64,000 bases of DNA from Gemmata palustris (lineage in GTDB: Bacteria; Planctomycetota; Planctomycetia; Gemmatales; Gemmataceae), in assembly GCF_017939745.1 (NCBI RefSeq), contig NZ_JAGKQQ010000001.1, positions 7,579,299 through 7,643,298 of the forward strand. The letters run 5' to 3'. Below the pieces are notes generated by a model, which saw only the letters and a list, made by a program, of their open reading frames with translations, ran no database searches and was not told the origin of the DNA. This document shows positions 1 through 8,511 of this stretch, piece after piece. A program made the translations under genes and the position numbers. Positions within the stretch are counted from its first letter, which is position 1. Each line of letters begins with the position of its first letter.

Positions 1-160
1 TGCGGTCCATGTTCGGCGTCTTGATGAACGGGTGGCCGGCACACGACATGAAGTCGTGCCGCTGGTCGTCCGTCATCATCACGATGATGTTGGGCTTGTC
101 CGCCGCGCGAACGGGGAACGCGCACGCCGCGAGGAACGCAACCGAGAGGAGCAGTCGCAT
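1..160 (-). CDS. Sulfatase family protein, N-terminal fragment
   Basis: Only the first 53 codons are inside the window; the gene runs off the left edge. The protein begins with a Sec signal peptide ([19 protein letters not shown]) followed by [14 protein letters not shown], the usual start of alkaline-phosphatase-superfamily sulfatases, where the Asp pair binds Ca2+. The later residues [11 protein letters not shown] match the conserved 'TPNiDrl' stretch. It should be an exported hydrolase of sulfate esters, probably on algal or other sulfated polysaccharides. The catalytic C/S-x-P-x-R site is outside the window, so activity cannot be judged. It is divergent from the 2OG oxygenase, with about 130 bp between the two starts. 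Confidence 0.85.
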   Translation of the reverse strand, partial: MRLLLSVAFLAACAFPVRAADKPNIIVMMTDDQRHDFMSCAGHPFIKTPNMDR

Positions 161-292
161 GGAGAACTCCGGGAAGGAACGCGACCGAAGTATAACGCGG
201 CGTGCCCTCTCGTTCACGCCGACAGATCACCTTTTGCCGACTCGCGGTGTCGGAGACAATGACCGCACCCTTTTCCCCGTGAGGCCCGCCCG

Positions 293-883
293 ATGCGAAA
301 AGAAGAACTCGACGGCGAACAGGTGTTCGTGATCCACGATTTCCTCACACCGGAAGAGTGCGCGGAATACGTCCGCGTGACCGAGGCCGTGGGCTACGGC
401 GCCGCGCCCATCAGCACGGGCGCCGGGTTCGTGATGGCCCCGGAAGTTCGGAACAACGAGCGCGTGATGGTCGATAACTTCGCCTGGGCCGCCGAGCTCT
501 GGGGCCGGGCGAAACCGCTCCTGCCGTCCCCGTACCGCGGGCGCGAAGCGACCGCACTGAACGAGCGGTTCCGCTTCTACCGCTACGACCCGGGACAGAC
601 GTTCCGCCCCCACACCGACGGGGCCTTCGCCCGGAACGACGAGCGGAGCCAGTTCACGTTTATGGTGTACCTGAGCGGCGAATGTGAGGGCGGCGAAACC
701 GTCATTTACATCCAGGACGACGGACTGGTACTTCCCGATGGGACCGACATCCGCGTGAAGCCCGAAGCGGGTAAGGCGCTGGTGTTCTTCCACTACCTGT
801 TGCACGAAGGGGCGCCGGTCCGCGCCGGGCGCAAGTACGTTCTGCGAACCGATGTGATGTACCACGTGGGGCGGGACGAATGA
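293..883 (+). CDS. 2-oxoglutarate/Fe(II) oxygenase (prolyl 4-hydroxylase type)
   Basis: A 196-residue single-domain, probably cytoplasmic protein of the prolyl-4-hydroxylase alpha-subunit family. The iron triad is visible: H107 and D109 in the segment FRPHTDG, and H171 in HEGAPV. R180 or K181 lies about ten residues further on, where the family binds the 2-oxoglutarate C5 carboxylate. The core strands FMVYLSGECEGGET and ALVFFHYLLHEG are typical. There is no signal peptide. The substrate is unknown; bacterial members hydroxylate proline or other residues on proteins or small molecules. The start ATG follows the promoter region shared with the divergent sulfatase. Confidence 0.9.
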   Translation: MRKEELDGEQVFVIHDFLTPEECAEYVRVTEAVGYGAAPISTGAGFVMAPEVRNNERVMVDNFAWAAELWGRAKPLLPSPYRGREATALNERFRFYRYDPGQTFRPHTDGAFARNDERSQFTFMVYLSGECEGGETVIYIQDDGLVLPDGTDIRVKPEAGKALVFFHYLLHEGAPVRAGRKYVLRTDVMYHVGRDE

Positions 884-978
884 CCCGCGTGCTGAGCAAC
901 CAACATGTGGGGCGGAGAAAAGCTCAGTTAAATTGCCGCTCCCCCAAATCGCCCTCAACATACCCACCACGGAAGATC

Positions 979-1941
979 ATGTCGCGCCCCAAAGCAACCG
1001 CCGCTGCGCTCAAACAATTATCCGACGAGGGAGATGGCACGGACAAGGATCAGGCAGCCGAGACGCTCCGCTCCGCTTTATCGAGCGGGACGAGTGCGGT
1101 CGTCGCTCAGGCGGCAGAGTTGGCCGGGCGCCTCGCCCTACCTCGGCTCGCGCGTGACTTGTGTGCCGCGTTCGAGCGCTTCAGCGGCGACGGGATGCGC
1201 GCGGACCGGTACTGTGCGGCGAAAGTCGCGATTGTGAACGCGCTGCGCCGACTCAAAATCGAGCGCGCCGCACCGTACCTCAACGGAATGACGTGCTACT
1301 GGCCCGCCCGTCCCAATAAAGGTAGTCGCGACGCGGCCGCCGAGTTGCGAATCGCCGCGGCTTATGCTCACGCAGAACTGGGTTCCGCATCGGAGGTCGA
1401 CGAACTGGCGGGTTTGCTCGCGGACCCGACCGAGGACGTGCGACTGGCCGCGGTCCACTGCGTCGCCGCGCTGGGGGGAGCGATTTGCGGCCCGCTCTTG
1501 AAGCTGAAGATCCTTCTCGGTGACGACAGCCCGAGTGTCATGGCCGCGGGCTTCGAGCAGGTTCTCGCGTGTGACAAAGTGAGGTACTTCCAGGTTGTCG
1601 CTGACCATCTGGATAGTCAAGACTCGCGGGTTCGGGCGCACGCGGCACTCGCCATCGGTCAATCTCGGGCGCCGGGTGCGTTGGACCTCCTTACTGCCAA
1701 ATGGAAGAGCACCTTCGACGACGATTTCAAACCCGACCTGCTCACCGCCATCGCACTTTTACGGGACGACCGGGCGGTCGAGTTCCTTCTCTCTTTACTC
1801 GAGAACCACCGGGGCACCGCCCGCGACGCCCTCGCCGCGCTCGCGCACTGCCACATGCCTCGGGTCCGGCAGCAAGTCGAAGAAGCAATCGCGCGCGTCG
1901 ACGACCGCGAACTCCGCCGACACTTCGAGGAATTGTTTTAG
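979..1941 (+). CDS. HEAT-repeat protein
   Basis: A 320-residue all-alpha protein built of HEAT-like repeats, for example ADPTEDVRLAAVHCVAALGG, LDSQDSRVRAHAALAIGQS and LENHRGTARDALAALAHC. Such repeats form a solenoid for protein-protein contacts; no catalytic motif is seen. The reading frame is open back to an ATG at 880 that overlaps the stop of the oxygenase gene (ATGA). However, the extra 33 residues are low-quality, basic sequence, and the ATG at 979 has GGAAG just upstream, so the shorter start is preferred. If the longer start is real, the two genes would be translationally coupled. The partner is unknown. Confidence 0.7.
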   Translation: MSRPKATAAALKQLSDEGDGTDKDQAAETLRSALSSGTSAVVAQAAELAGRLALPRLARDLCAAFERFSGDGMRADRYCAAKVAIVNALRRLKIERAAPYLNGMTCYWPARPNKGSRDAAAELRIAAAYAHAELGSASEVDELAGLLADPTEDVRLAAVHCVAALGGAICGPLLKLKILLGDDSPSVMAAGFEQVLACDKVRYFQVVADHLDSQDSRVRAHAALAIGQSRAPGALDLLTAKWKSTFDDDFKPDLLTAIALLRDDRAVEFLLSLLENHRGTARDALAALAHCHMPRVRQQVEEAIARVDDRELRRHFEELF

Positions 1942-1961
1942 TCCCATTTCAGTTCCCTTGT

Positions 1962-2097
1962 AGCGAGTCGCGACCACAATGGAGTGAGAGGTTCCCGGAT
2001 TGTAACGAGCCGCGACCGCAAGGGAGCGGGAGGGGCAACCGTTTATCTTCGCTGTTCCACCCACGGGAAGCCCCGCTCCTTTGCGGTCGCGGCTCGT
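1962..2097. repeat. Dispersed inverted repeat, 'GAGCCGCGACCGCAAGGGAG' family, copy 1
   Basis: A 24-bp arm (2005-2028, containing GAGCCGCGACCGCAAGGGAG) is repeated in inverted orientation at 2074-2097 with one mismatch. A third, degenerate copy lies at 1962-1986. The element fills the gap between the convergent HEAT and Rrf2 genes, so it may also act as a bidirectional terminator. Another copy sits at 62941-63044 and a shortened one at 44537-44560. Confidence 0.85.
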
Positions 2098-2162
2098 TCG
2101 GTCGCTATGTGGATCTCGAAACGAGACTAGTGTGAGCGATCTGCCCAAACGAGTAACTGCCC

Positions 2163-2621
2163 TCACCCGTTACGCACTTTGAGCGTTTGCAGGGCGCCGC
2201 TGCCGTCGCACAATGGCACGCTGGCGCTGGGATCGGCCAACACTTCCGCCAGAGTGCTGTTGCGGAACGCCTCTTCCACCGTGGCCATTGCCGCGTCCAT
2301 GCGCCGGTGCAGCGGGCAAAGATTGGCCCCGTGGTTCGGCAGGTTCAGCGGGCACGTCGCGATCCGCACGATCGGTTCTACCGCGTTCACCACGTCGAGA
2401 ATCGTGACCTCTTCCGGCGTTTTCGTCAACGAGACCCCACCACCCACCCCGCGCTGCGTCTCGACGAGCCCTTTCTTGGCCAGCCCCTGAAGGATCTTCG
2501 AGAGGTAGTCTTTCGGCACCTGGGTCGCGTCCGCGATCTGCGCCGTCGTTCGCGCTTTTGGGGCCTCGTGCGCTAGGTGAATCACCGCGCGCAGGGCGTA
2601 TTCCACCGTTCGCGAGAACAT
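2163..2621 (-). CDS. Rrf2-family transcriptional regulator
   Basis: A 152-residue winged-helix regulator starting MFSRTVEYALRAVIHLA, with the family helix-turn-helix (ARTTAQIADATQVPKDYLSKILQGLAKKGLV) and wing (RGVGGGVSL). In the cluster-binding region C90, C102 and H105 line up with IscR C92, C104 and H107, but the position of the middle IscR Cys is Asn. A further Cys is at 138. So it may bind an Fe-S cluster with unusual ligation, or act through thiols. The frame is open 15 codons further upstream, but the ATG at 2621 follows AAGG and starts the conserved domain. It is divergent from a protoglobin gene, which suggests NO, O2 or redox sensing and autoregulation. Confidence 0.88.
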   Translation of the reverse strand: MFSRTVEYALRAVIHLAHEAPKARTTAQIADATQVPKDYLSKILQGLAKKGLVETQRGVGGGVSLTKTPEEVTILDVVNAVEPIVRIATCPLNLPNHGANLCPLHRRMDAAMATVEEAFRNSTLAEVLADPSASVPLCDGSGALQTLKVRNG

Positions 2622-2694
2622 CCTTACGGCCCCTGAGTCGCGCGTGAGTGCGTCTTCGATCTGCAAATTTCATTATAGCGGCTGGACTCGATTC

Positions 2695-2713
2695 GATAAA
2701 TAGGATAAATTAG
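2695..2713. promoter_or_regulatory. Possible Rrf2 operator (AT-rich tandem motif)
   Basis: In the 148-bp gap between rrf2 and the protoglobin gene an AT-rich island stands out: GATAAATAG directly followed by GATAAATTAG, then TCCT, giving a short AGGA...TCCT dyad. It is the only AT-rich stretch in the divergent promoter region, so it is a candidate binding site or -10 region. Inferred from position and composition only. Confidence 0.35.
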
Positions 2714-2727
2714 TCCTGTTTCCGCCT

Positions 2728-2746
2728 CGCACGCTTTTCCCGTGCG
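2728..2746 (+). promoter_or_regulatory. Small hairpin in the protoglobin leader
   Basis: CGCACG-cttttcc-CGTGCG is a perfect 6-bp dyad with a 7-nt spacer, ten bases before the AAGGGAG ribosome-binding site of the protoglobin gene. It could be an operator half-site pair or an mRNA hairpin. Function unknown. Confidence 0.3.
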
Positions 2747-2769
2747 ATCCTCTCTCAAGGGAGCCACAC

Positions 2770-3357
2770 GTGACACACATTGACGAACCGCGGTTGGAAT
2801 CGGATCTGGGGTACCGCTTCGGGTACGTCGCGGGATTCATGGGGTTCGGGGCGGACGACATCGCGGCCATTCACGGCGCGGCGCCGGTCCTCGCGCCGCT
2901 CGTGCCGGGCCTCGTCGATGCCGTGTACAACAAGCTCTTCCAACAGGACGCGACCTGGCGCCACTTCGTCCCGCGCCAGCACGGGTACCAGGGCGAGGTG
3001 CCGAAGACCGTCGACCAGCTCGCAATGGACCACCCGCAGATCCAGTTCCGCAAGCAGCACCTGGGCCGGTACCTCGCGGCCCTCGTGACGAAGCCCTACG
3101 ACGGCAAAATGGTCGAGTACCTCGACATGGTCGGGAAGATGCACACGCCGAAGGCGGGGAGCAAGGATCTCGACGTGCCGCTCGTGCAGATGAACGCGCT
3201 ACTGGGCTTCGTGGCCGACGCGCTGACCGCCACGATCCTGGGATTGGGGCTCGATCGGGACACCGAAGTGAAGACGCTCCGCGCGTTCGGTAAACTGCTG
3301 TGGATTCAAAACGACCTGGTTACGCGCCACTACCAGGGCGAAGTCGTGAGGTCGTAA
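2770..3357 (+). CDS. Protoglobin (single-domain haem sensor globin)
   Basis: A 195-residue protein of the protoglobin family. The N-terminal helix region GYRFGYVAGFMGFGADD and the F-helix segment QIQFRKQHLGRYLAALV are characteristic; H97 is the likely proximal haem ligand. It has no methyltransferase, GGDEF or kinase output domain, so it should bind O2, NO or CO as a stand-alone haem protein, perhaps for NO detoxification. The start is GTG with a strong AAGGGAG site 6 nt upstream. The last codons and the stop lie inside a perfect 44-bp inverted repeat. The divergent Rrf2 regulator is the likely controller. Confidence 0.88.
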   Translation: MTHIDEPRLESDLGYRFGYVAGFMGFGADDIAAIHGAAPVLAPLVPGLVDAVYNKLFQQDATWRHFVPRQHGYQGEVPKTVDQLAMDHPQIQFRKQHLGRYLAALVTKPYDGKMVEYLDMVGKMHTPKAGSKDLDVPLVQMNALLGFVADALTATILGLGLDRDTEVKTLRAFGKLLWIQNDLVTRHYQGEVVRS

Positions 3358-3445
3358 AGTCATAACGTCGCAAGTCGTAAAGTCGAAGACCTCAACCATC
3401 GGGTCTTCGACTTTACGACTTGCGACGTTATGACTTTACGACCTC
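3348..3445. repeat. Perfect 44-bp inverted repeat between protoglobin and secDF
   Basis: Arms 3348-3391 and 3402-3445 are exact reverse complements around a 10-nt loop. Each arm carries two copies of GTCGTAAAGTC. The left arm includes the last codons and stop of the protoglobin gene; the right arm ends 8 bp before the stop of secDF on the other strand. As RNA it would be a very stable hairpin for both converging transcripts. It lacks a clear U-tract, so it may stall or stabilise transcripts rather than act as a classic terminator. Confidence 0.95.
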
Positions 3446-3453
3446 TTTATGAA

Positions 3454-6400
3454 TTATCCTTCGACCACTTCCTCTTCCGCGCCCTCTTCCTTCTCCACCG
3501 CGGACTCTTCAGGCGCGGCGTTGGTTCCGTCGCGACCCTCGCCGAGGAACAGGAGGAGCGGGCTGGCGACGAAGATCGAGCTGTAGGTGCTGACCAGCAC
3601 GCCCATCACCATCACGAACGCGAACAGGTGAACGCCCTCGCCGCCGAACATGTAGAGCACGATCGACGCGAGGAACACCGTCATCGAGGTCAGGATCGTC
3701 CGGCTCAGCGTCTGGTTCACGCTGTCGTTAATCATCTGCGGGGTCAGCGTCGGGTTCTTCCCGCGGACCTCGCGGATCCGGGCGAAGTTCACGATGATCT
3801 CGTTCACCGAGTACCCGACGAGGGTGAGCAGGGCCGCGACCGTCGCGAGGTCGATCTTGAAGTCCTCGATCCCGAGGAACCCGAGCCCGGGGATCATGTG
3901 CAGGTAGTGGCACGCGGCAATGGCCCCGACGGTGAAGCACAGGTCGTGGACCAAGCAGATCACGGCCGCGAGGCCGAACGTCCAGTTCCCGAACCGGAAC
4001 CAGAGGTACAGGAGGATCGCGATCCAGCTCAGGGTGATCGCGATGAGCGCCTTCTCGCGGGTATCGGACGCGAGCTGGCTGTCGAACACTTCCAGCCGCT
4101 CCGGTTCCGGGGTGCTGTCGAACGCTCGCTTCGCACCCGCCACGATCTCCTTGAGGGCCGCGAGTTGCTGCTCGCGGGCCTTCGCATCGACGCCGGGGGC
4201 GCCCGGTGCGGACGCCAGGAGCGACAGCGACTGGTTGCGCGACACGTCCAACTTCATCTGCTTGAACCGGCCGTCCACTTGCTCGTCGACGCTGGTGAGC
4301 GCGAACGCATCGGCCCCGCCCTCGCCCCCGAGCTTCTTGAACTCGCGCTCGAACAGTTCCTGCGTGAAGTTCCGCGACGTCGGCTTGTCGAAGCTCAACG
4401 TCACGGTCGCGCCGGTGATCGGGCCGGGCGTCATGGTCGCCCCGTCCATCATGGAGCCGGTCTCGGTCTGCAGGAGCCGGTCGAGCGACGCCTGCACGAT
4501 GGCCCGCTGCTTCTCCGTCGTCCGGATGGTGAAGTACCGGCTCTTGCCGTCGCCGTAGTCCTCACCGGAGAGGAACATTTGCTCCACGGACACGTCGGGC
4601 AGGTGGCTAACGCGCTGCCGGATGTCGTCCTTCATCTCGGCTTCCGTGGTGCCGTCCGGCTTCGCCGTCAGAGTCACGGTGCTCTTCGTACCGTCGTTGT
4701 AGGTGACCGTGTAAACCCACGTGTTCACCGACTCGCTCCCGGTCGGCTTGTTTTCCCAAACGATCGCGTCGTCGCCGGGCTTCACCGCGAGCTTGGTCTT
4801 CTGGGCTTCCTCGCCGAACAGTTCGCGGAACCCGAGCTTCTGGTCCTGGGTCTTCGTGAGCCCACGCTCTTCGCCGGCCTTCAGCTTGCCGGCGAACACG
4901 GTGCCGCCGCGGAAGTCCACGTTCAACCCGGCCTCGCCGCGGTGGAGGAACAGCGCCAACCCCAGCACGGTCAGCACGCCGGTGATCGAGAAGAAGATGC
5001 GCCGGTACCGCATCGGGTTGAAGTTGGGCCGCTCGAACAACCGCATCATCTTCAGCTCGGTCAGCCACCGCTTGTGCAGCCAGAAGTCGAACATCAGCCG
5101 CGTCATGTAGAGCGAGGTGAAGAGGCTGATGATGAGCCCGACCGAGAGGCTGATGGCGAACCCCTTGAGCTGGTCGTTGCCCGCGGAGTACAGCACGATC
5201 GCGGTGAAGATGCTCGTCAAGTGGGTGTCGATAATCGTGAGGAACGCCCGTTCGTAGCCGTTGCGGAGCGCGGTGGCGATGTTCGCCCCCTTGTTCCGCT
5301 CCTCGCGGAGCCGCTCGTAAATCAGCACGTTGGCGTCGACCGCCATACCGAGCGTGAGCACCAACCCGGCCAGCCCAGGCAGCGTGAACGCCGCGTTCAC
5401 CGCGACCATGAACCCGACCGTCAGGAGCAAGTTCGCGAAGAGCGCGACGCACGCCACCATCCCGGCGAACCGGTAGTAGACGACCATGAACACGAGCACC
5501 GCGATGAACGCGAAGCCGATGGCCGTCGTCCCGCGGAAGATCGTGTCGGCCCCGAGGGTCGGCCCGATGGTGTTTTCGCTGACCGGCTTCTCGCGGAGTT
5601 CGGCCGAGAGCGCCCCGCTCCGCAGGATGTGAACCAGTCGGTCCACCGTCTTGCGGTCGAACTTACCGGTGATCTGCCCCTGGCTACCGATTTCGCTCTG
5701 GAGCGTGGGAGCGGACACGACGCGGTCGTCGAGGAGGATCGCGAGGTTCCGGGTCGTGCTCCCGGTCGGCTTGTTGCGCCGGGTGATCTTACCGAACTGC
5801 TGGCCGCCGGCCGAGTTGAACGTGAACCCGACGGACGGGCTGAACGACTTGTCGGTCTCGGCGGTCGCGGTGATGGTGATCGCGCCGCCGACGCGGAGCG
5901 TGTCCTCGGGCGACACGCGGGTGAGTACGAAGTACTCGTACTTCTTCCGGTTCACCATCGCTTTAATTTCTTCGTCGCTCTTGCCCACGTTATCTCTATC
6001 CGCGCGGAGCCGCTTCTCGTCCATTTCCTCTTTGGCCAGTTGCTCGGCGCCGATCGCCTTGCGGCTGAAGAGCAGCATGTTGCAGTTGACGTAATCGACC
6101 GGGGAGCCGTCGCGGACCGGGACCGGCTTGTCGCGCTGGGCGGCGAGGGCGGCCCAGCGCGGGTCGGCGCCCTCCTGGTCGTTACTCAGGCCCAGGGTCT
6201 TGCGCTCTTCCGCGCCCAGTTCCGACCACACGTAGCGGACCCGCGCCTTGCTGTCGCCGATGTCCACGTTGTACTCGTCCGCGGGCGCCTCGGGCGGCAG
6301 CCCCTTGCGGGCGCGGTCTTCGAGGTCGGCCGGCGACTTCGCTTCGAGCAACTGCCGCGCGGCCAGAACCCCGGCCTGGTCGTCCACCCCGTTCGCGAGG

Positions 6401-6843
6401 ATGCGGAACTCCAGCACGCCCATCTGGGAGATGAGCCGCTTCACCTCTTCGATGTCTTCTTTCGACAGGTTGGCCCGGCCGCTCGACGCCCCGCCGGTCG
6501 GCAGGATGATCTCGAGCCGGCTGTCGCCGAGGGGCCGCACGGTCACGTTCTTGATGTCGGTGGGGTCGATCCGGCGCTTGATCTGCCCGGCGAGGTTGTT
6601 CATTTCCTCGGTCGAGAGCCCCTCGGCGCGCCCCGCGTTCCCCGGCGGGCGCGGGCCGCTCTCGGTGCTCCCGAGGGCCTCTTTACGAGCCTTCGTGCGC
6701 TCGAGGTTGATCTCGTACACCAGAATGGTGCCACCGGCGAGGTCGATGCCCAGCCGGTACTTCTGGAGCTGCACGGCGAACAGCGCCGCCACGAGGCACG
6801 GGACCAAGCAGATCAAAAGGCCGCGGATGAAGTTCCGTTGCAT
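3454..6843 (-). CDS. secDF: SecDF fusion, protein translocase
   Basis: At 1,129 residues this joins SecD (about 1-605) and SecF (from about 610) in one chain, longer than E. coli SecD plus SecF. It is an inner-membrane RND-like motor that uses the proton gradient to pull preproteins from SecYEG. TM1 is at about 8-26; the SecD membrane block is about 440-600 with the motif GMAVDANVLIYERLRE (the Asp is essential in the family). The SecF block is about 930-1100. In SecF the usual 'GYSxNDTxVxFDRIRE' reads GYSVNEIIVNFARIRE, so one Asp is Glu and another is Ala. The tail is acidic. It is last in the tgt-yajC-secDF operon. Confidence 0.95.
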   Translation of the reverse strand: MQRNFIRGLLICLVPCLVAALFAVQLQKYRLGIDLAGGTILVYEINLERTKARKEALGSTESGPRPPGNAGRAEGLSTEEMNNLAGQIKRRIDPTDIKNVTVRPLGDSRLEIILPTGGASSGRANLSKEDIEEVKRLISQMGVLEFRILANGVDDQAGVLAARQLLEAKSPADLEDRARKGLPPEAPADEYNVDIGDSKARVRYVWSELGAEERKTLGLSNDQEGADPRWAALAAQRDKPVPVRDGSPVDYVNCNMLLFSRKAIGAEQLAKEEMDEKRLRADRDNVGKSDEEIKAMVNRKKYEYFVLTRVSPEDTLRVGGAITITATAETDKSFSPSVGFTFNSAGGQQFGKITRRNKPTGSTTRNLAILLDDRVVSAPTLQSEIGSQGQITGKFDRKTVDRLVHILRSGALSAELREKPVSENTIGPTLGADTIFRGTTAIGFAFIAVLVFMVVYYRFAGMVACVALFANLLLTVGFMVAVNAAFTLPGLAGLVLTLGMAVDANVLIYERLREERNKGANIATALRNGYERAFLTIIDTHLTSIFTAIVLYSAGNDQLKGFAISLSVGLIISLFTSLYMTRLMFDFWLHKRWLTELKMMRLFERPNFNPMRYRRIFFSITGVLTVLGLALFLHRGEAGLNVDFRGGTVFAGKLKAGEERGLTKTQDQKLGFRELFGEEAQKTKLAVKPGDDAIVWENKPTGSESVNTWVYTVTYNDGTKSTVTLTAKPDGTTEAEMKDDIRQRVSHLPDVSVEQMFLSGEDYGDGKSRYFTIRTTEKQRAIVQASLDRLLQTETGSMMDGATMTPGPITGATVTLSFDKPTSRNFTQELFEREFKKLGGEGGADAFALTSVDEQVDGRFKQMKLDVSRNQSLSLLASAPGAPGVDAKAREQQLAALKEIVAGAKRAFDSTPEPERLEVFDSQLASDTREKALIAITLSWIAILLYLWFRFGNWTFGLAAVICLVHDLCFTVGAIAACHYLHMIPGLGFLGIEDFKIDLATVAALLTLVGYSVNEIIVNFARIREVRGKNPTLTPQMINDSVNQTLSRTILTSMTVFLASIVLYMFGGEGVHLFAFVMVMGVLVSTYSSIFVASPLLLFLGEGRDGTNAAPEESAVEKEEGAEEEVVEG

Positions 6844-6934
6844 GGCGTGTGAACCATTCCTGAGACGGTCCGGCGACTCCCCCGGCGGGGAGCGTGCCGA
6901 ACGTCGGCGTCCTGTGTGACTGTGATGCCCGCGA

Positions 6935-7282
6935 TTACTGTTTGGCCGCTTCCGCGTCGTCCGAGCCGAGAACCTGGACGACCACGTTGCGCTTGATCCG
7001 CAGCTTCGTATCCTCGGAGCGGATCACGATCTCGTCCTCGCCGTCCTTCGCCGAAACGACGGTAGCGACGATCCCCGCGTTGGTCAGCACCTTGGTCCCG
7101 CGCTTGACCGACGCGATCACCTTCTCCTGGTCCTTCTTCTGCCGGCGCTGGGCCGGGAAGACGACGACGAGCAGGAACAGCACCACCAACCCGATGATGA
7201 ACAGCGGCGCCATCGGGCCGCCGGGTAGGGCGCCCTGCGGCGGCTGTTGCCCTTCTTGTGCGAATAATAAGAGCAAGCTCAT
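6935..7282 (-). CDS. yajC: Preprotein translocase subunit YajC
   Basis: A 115-residue protein with one membrane helix (about 26-44, PLFIIGLVVLFLLVVVF) followed by the conserved PAQRRQKKDQEKVIASVKRG and a small beta domain (TKVLTNAGIVATVVSAKDG). YajC associates with SecDF in the inner membrane. The ATG at 7282 has an AGGG site at normal distance; a GTG two codons upstream is also possible. It lies 91 bp upstream of secDF and downstream of tgt, the arrangement found in most bacteria. Confidence 0.93.
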   Translation of the reverse strand: MSLLLLFAQEGQQPPQGALPGGPMAPLFIIGLVVLFLLVVVFPAQRRQKKDQEKVIASVKRGTKVLTNAGIVATVVSAKDGEDEIVIRSEDTKLRIKRNVVVQVLGSDDAEAAKQ

Positions 7283-7397
7283 TGTCACCCTGCGTTCCTA
7301 ACTCTCGGCGCCGCGTCCGCGGTTGCATCACAACAGAGCTGGTTTTCAGCGTTCGCGATGAAAACGGCACCCGGTCGCTACAATCGGAACGTTCAAT

Positions 7398-8501
7398 TTA
7401 GGGAGCCGCGTTCCAGCGGGCAAGGCAACCGGCGTGGAAGGCCGCGAACCGGCCCTCCGCGATGGCTTTTCGGGCGTCCGCCATCAACCGCAAGTAGAAC
7501 GCGATGTTGTGCAGGCTCAGCAGCGTCGGCCCCAACATCTCGTCGGCCGCGAACAGGTGGTGCAGGTAGCCCCGCGAGTAGTTCCCGCAGCAGTAGCACG
7601 CGCAATCGGACGCGACGGGGCTCGGATCTCGTCGGTGTTTCGCGTTCCGCAGGCGAATCGGCCCGTCGCTCGTGAACGCGAGGGCGTTCCGCCCGTTGCG
7701 GGTCGGCATCACGCAGTCGAACATGTCGATCCCGGCCGCGACCCCGGCGAGCAGGTCCTGTGGTCGCCCCACACCCATGAGGTACCGGGGTTTGTGTTCG
7801 GGCAAGCACGCCGTACACGCGGGCAGGGCGGCGTGCATGGCTTCGGGCGCTTCGCCCACACTGAACCCACCCAGTGCGTACCCCGGGAAATCCATCGCCA
7901 CGAGTTCGCGGGCGCACTCCGCACGCAGATCGAGGTTCAACCCGCCCTGAACGATCGCGAATTGTGCCTGATCGGGTTTGGTGTGGTGCCTTTTACAGCG
8001 TTCCGCCCAGCGAATGGTGCGGAGAACCGCGGCGCGCATCTTCGCCGGTTCGGAGTCGGCCGGCGGGCACTCGTCGAGCACCATCGCGATATCGGAGCCG
8101 AGGTTCTGCTGGATCTCGACGGCGCGCTCGGGCGTGAGTTCGAGCGGGGAACCATCGATGTGACTTTTGAACTTCGCCCCGTGGTCGGTGATCTTCACCT
8201 GCCCCGCGAGACTGAACACTTGAAAGCCGCCCGAATCCGTGAGGATCGGACCGTTCCAGTGCATGAACTTGTGTAGCCCGCCGAAGTCGCGAACGATCTC
8301 GTCGCCGGGCCGGAGTGCGAGGTGGTAGGTGTTCCCGAGGATGATGTGCGCGCCGGCGTCGCGGACCATCTCCGGGGTCAACCCTTTAACGGTGGCCTGC
8401 GTACCCACGGGCATGAACGCGGGTGTCGGCACCGCGCCGTGGGGTGTGGTGAAAGTGCCGGCTCGGGCGGTCCCGTCGGTCGCGTGGAGGGTGAAGTGCA
8501 T
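7398..8501 (-). CDS. tgt: Queuine tRNA-ribosyltransferase
   Basis: At 367 residues it has the family's normal length. It swaps guanine-34 for preQ1 in GUN-anticodon tRNAs. Visible catalytic residues are D89 in TDSGGFQ (general base) and D262 in MFDCVMPTRNGRNA (nucleophile). The zinc site is C300, C302, C305 and H331 (CACYCC ... LHN). VQGG at about 184-187 also belongs to the base-binding pocket. The gene is the first of tgt-yajC-secDF. No other queuosine genes are in the window. Confidence 0.96.
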   Translation of the reverse strand: MHFTLHATDGTARAGTFTTPHGAVPTPAFMPVGTQATVKGLTPEMVRDAGAHIILGNTYHLALRPGDEIVRDFGGLHKFMHWNGPILTDSGGFQVFSLAGQVKITDHGAKFKSHIDGSPLELTPERAVEIQQNLGSDIAMVLDECPPADSEPAKMRAAVLRTIRWAERCKRHHTKPDQAQFAIVQGGLNLDLRAECARELVAMDFPGYALGGFSVGEAPEAMHAALPACTACLPEHKPRYLMGVGRPQDLLAGVAAGIDMFDCVMPTRNGRNALAFTSDGPIRLRNAKHRRDPSPVASDCACYCCGNYSRGYLHHLFAADEMLGPTLLSLHNIAFYLRLMADARKAIAEGRFAAFHAGCLARWNAAP

Positions 8502-8511
8502 AGACGGCGAA

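Noticed and set aside
3430-6852. 1,140-codon open frame on the plus strand
   Set aside because: It is the antisense shadow of secDF; the translation is Arg/His/Glu-rich and without domains, an effect of high GC at third positions.
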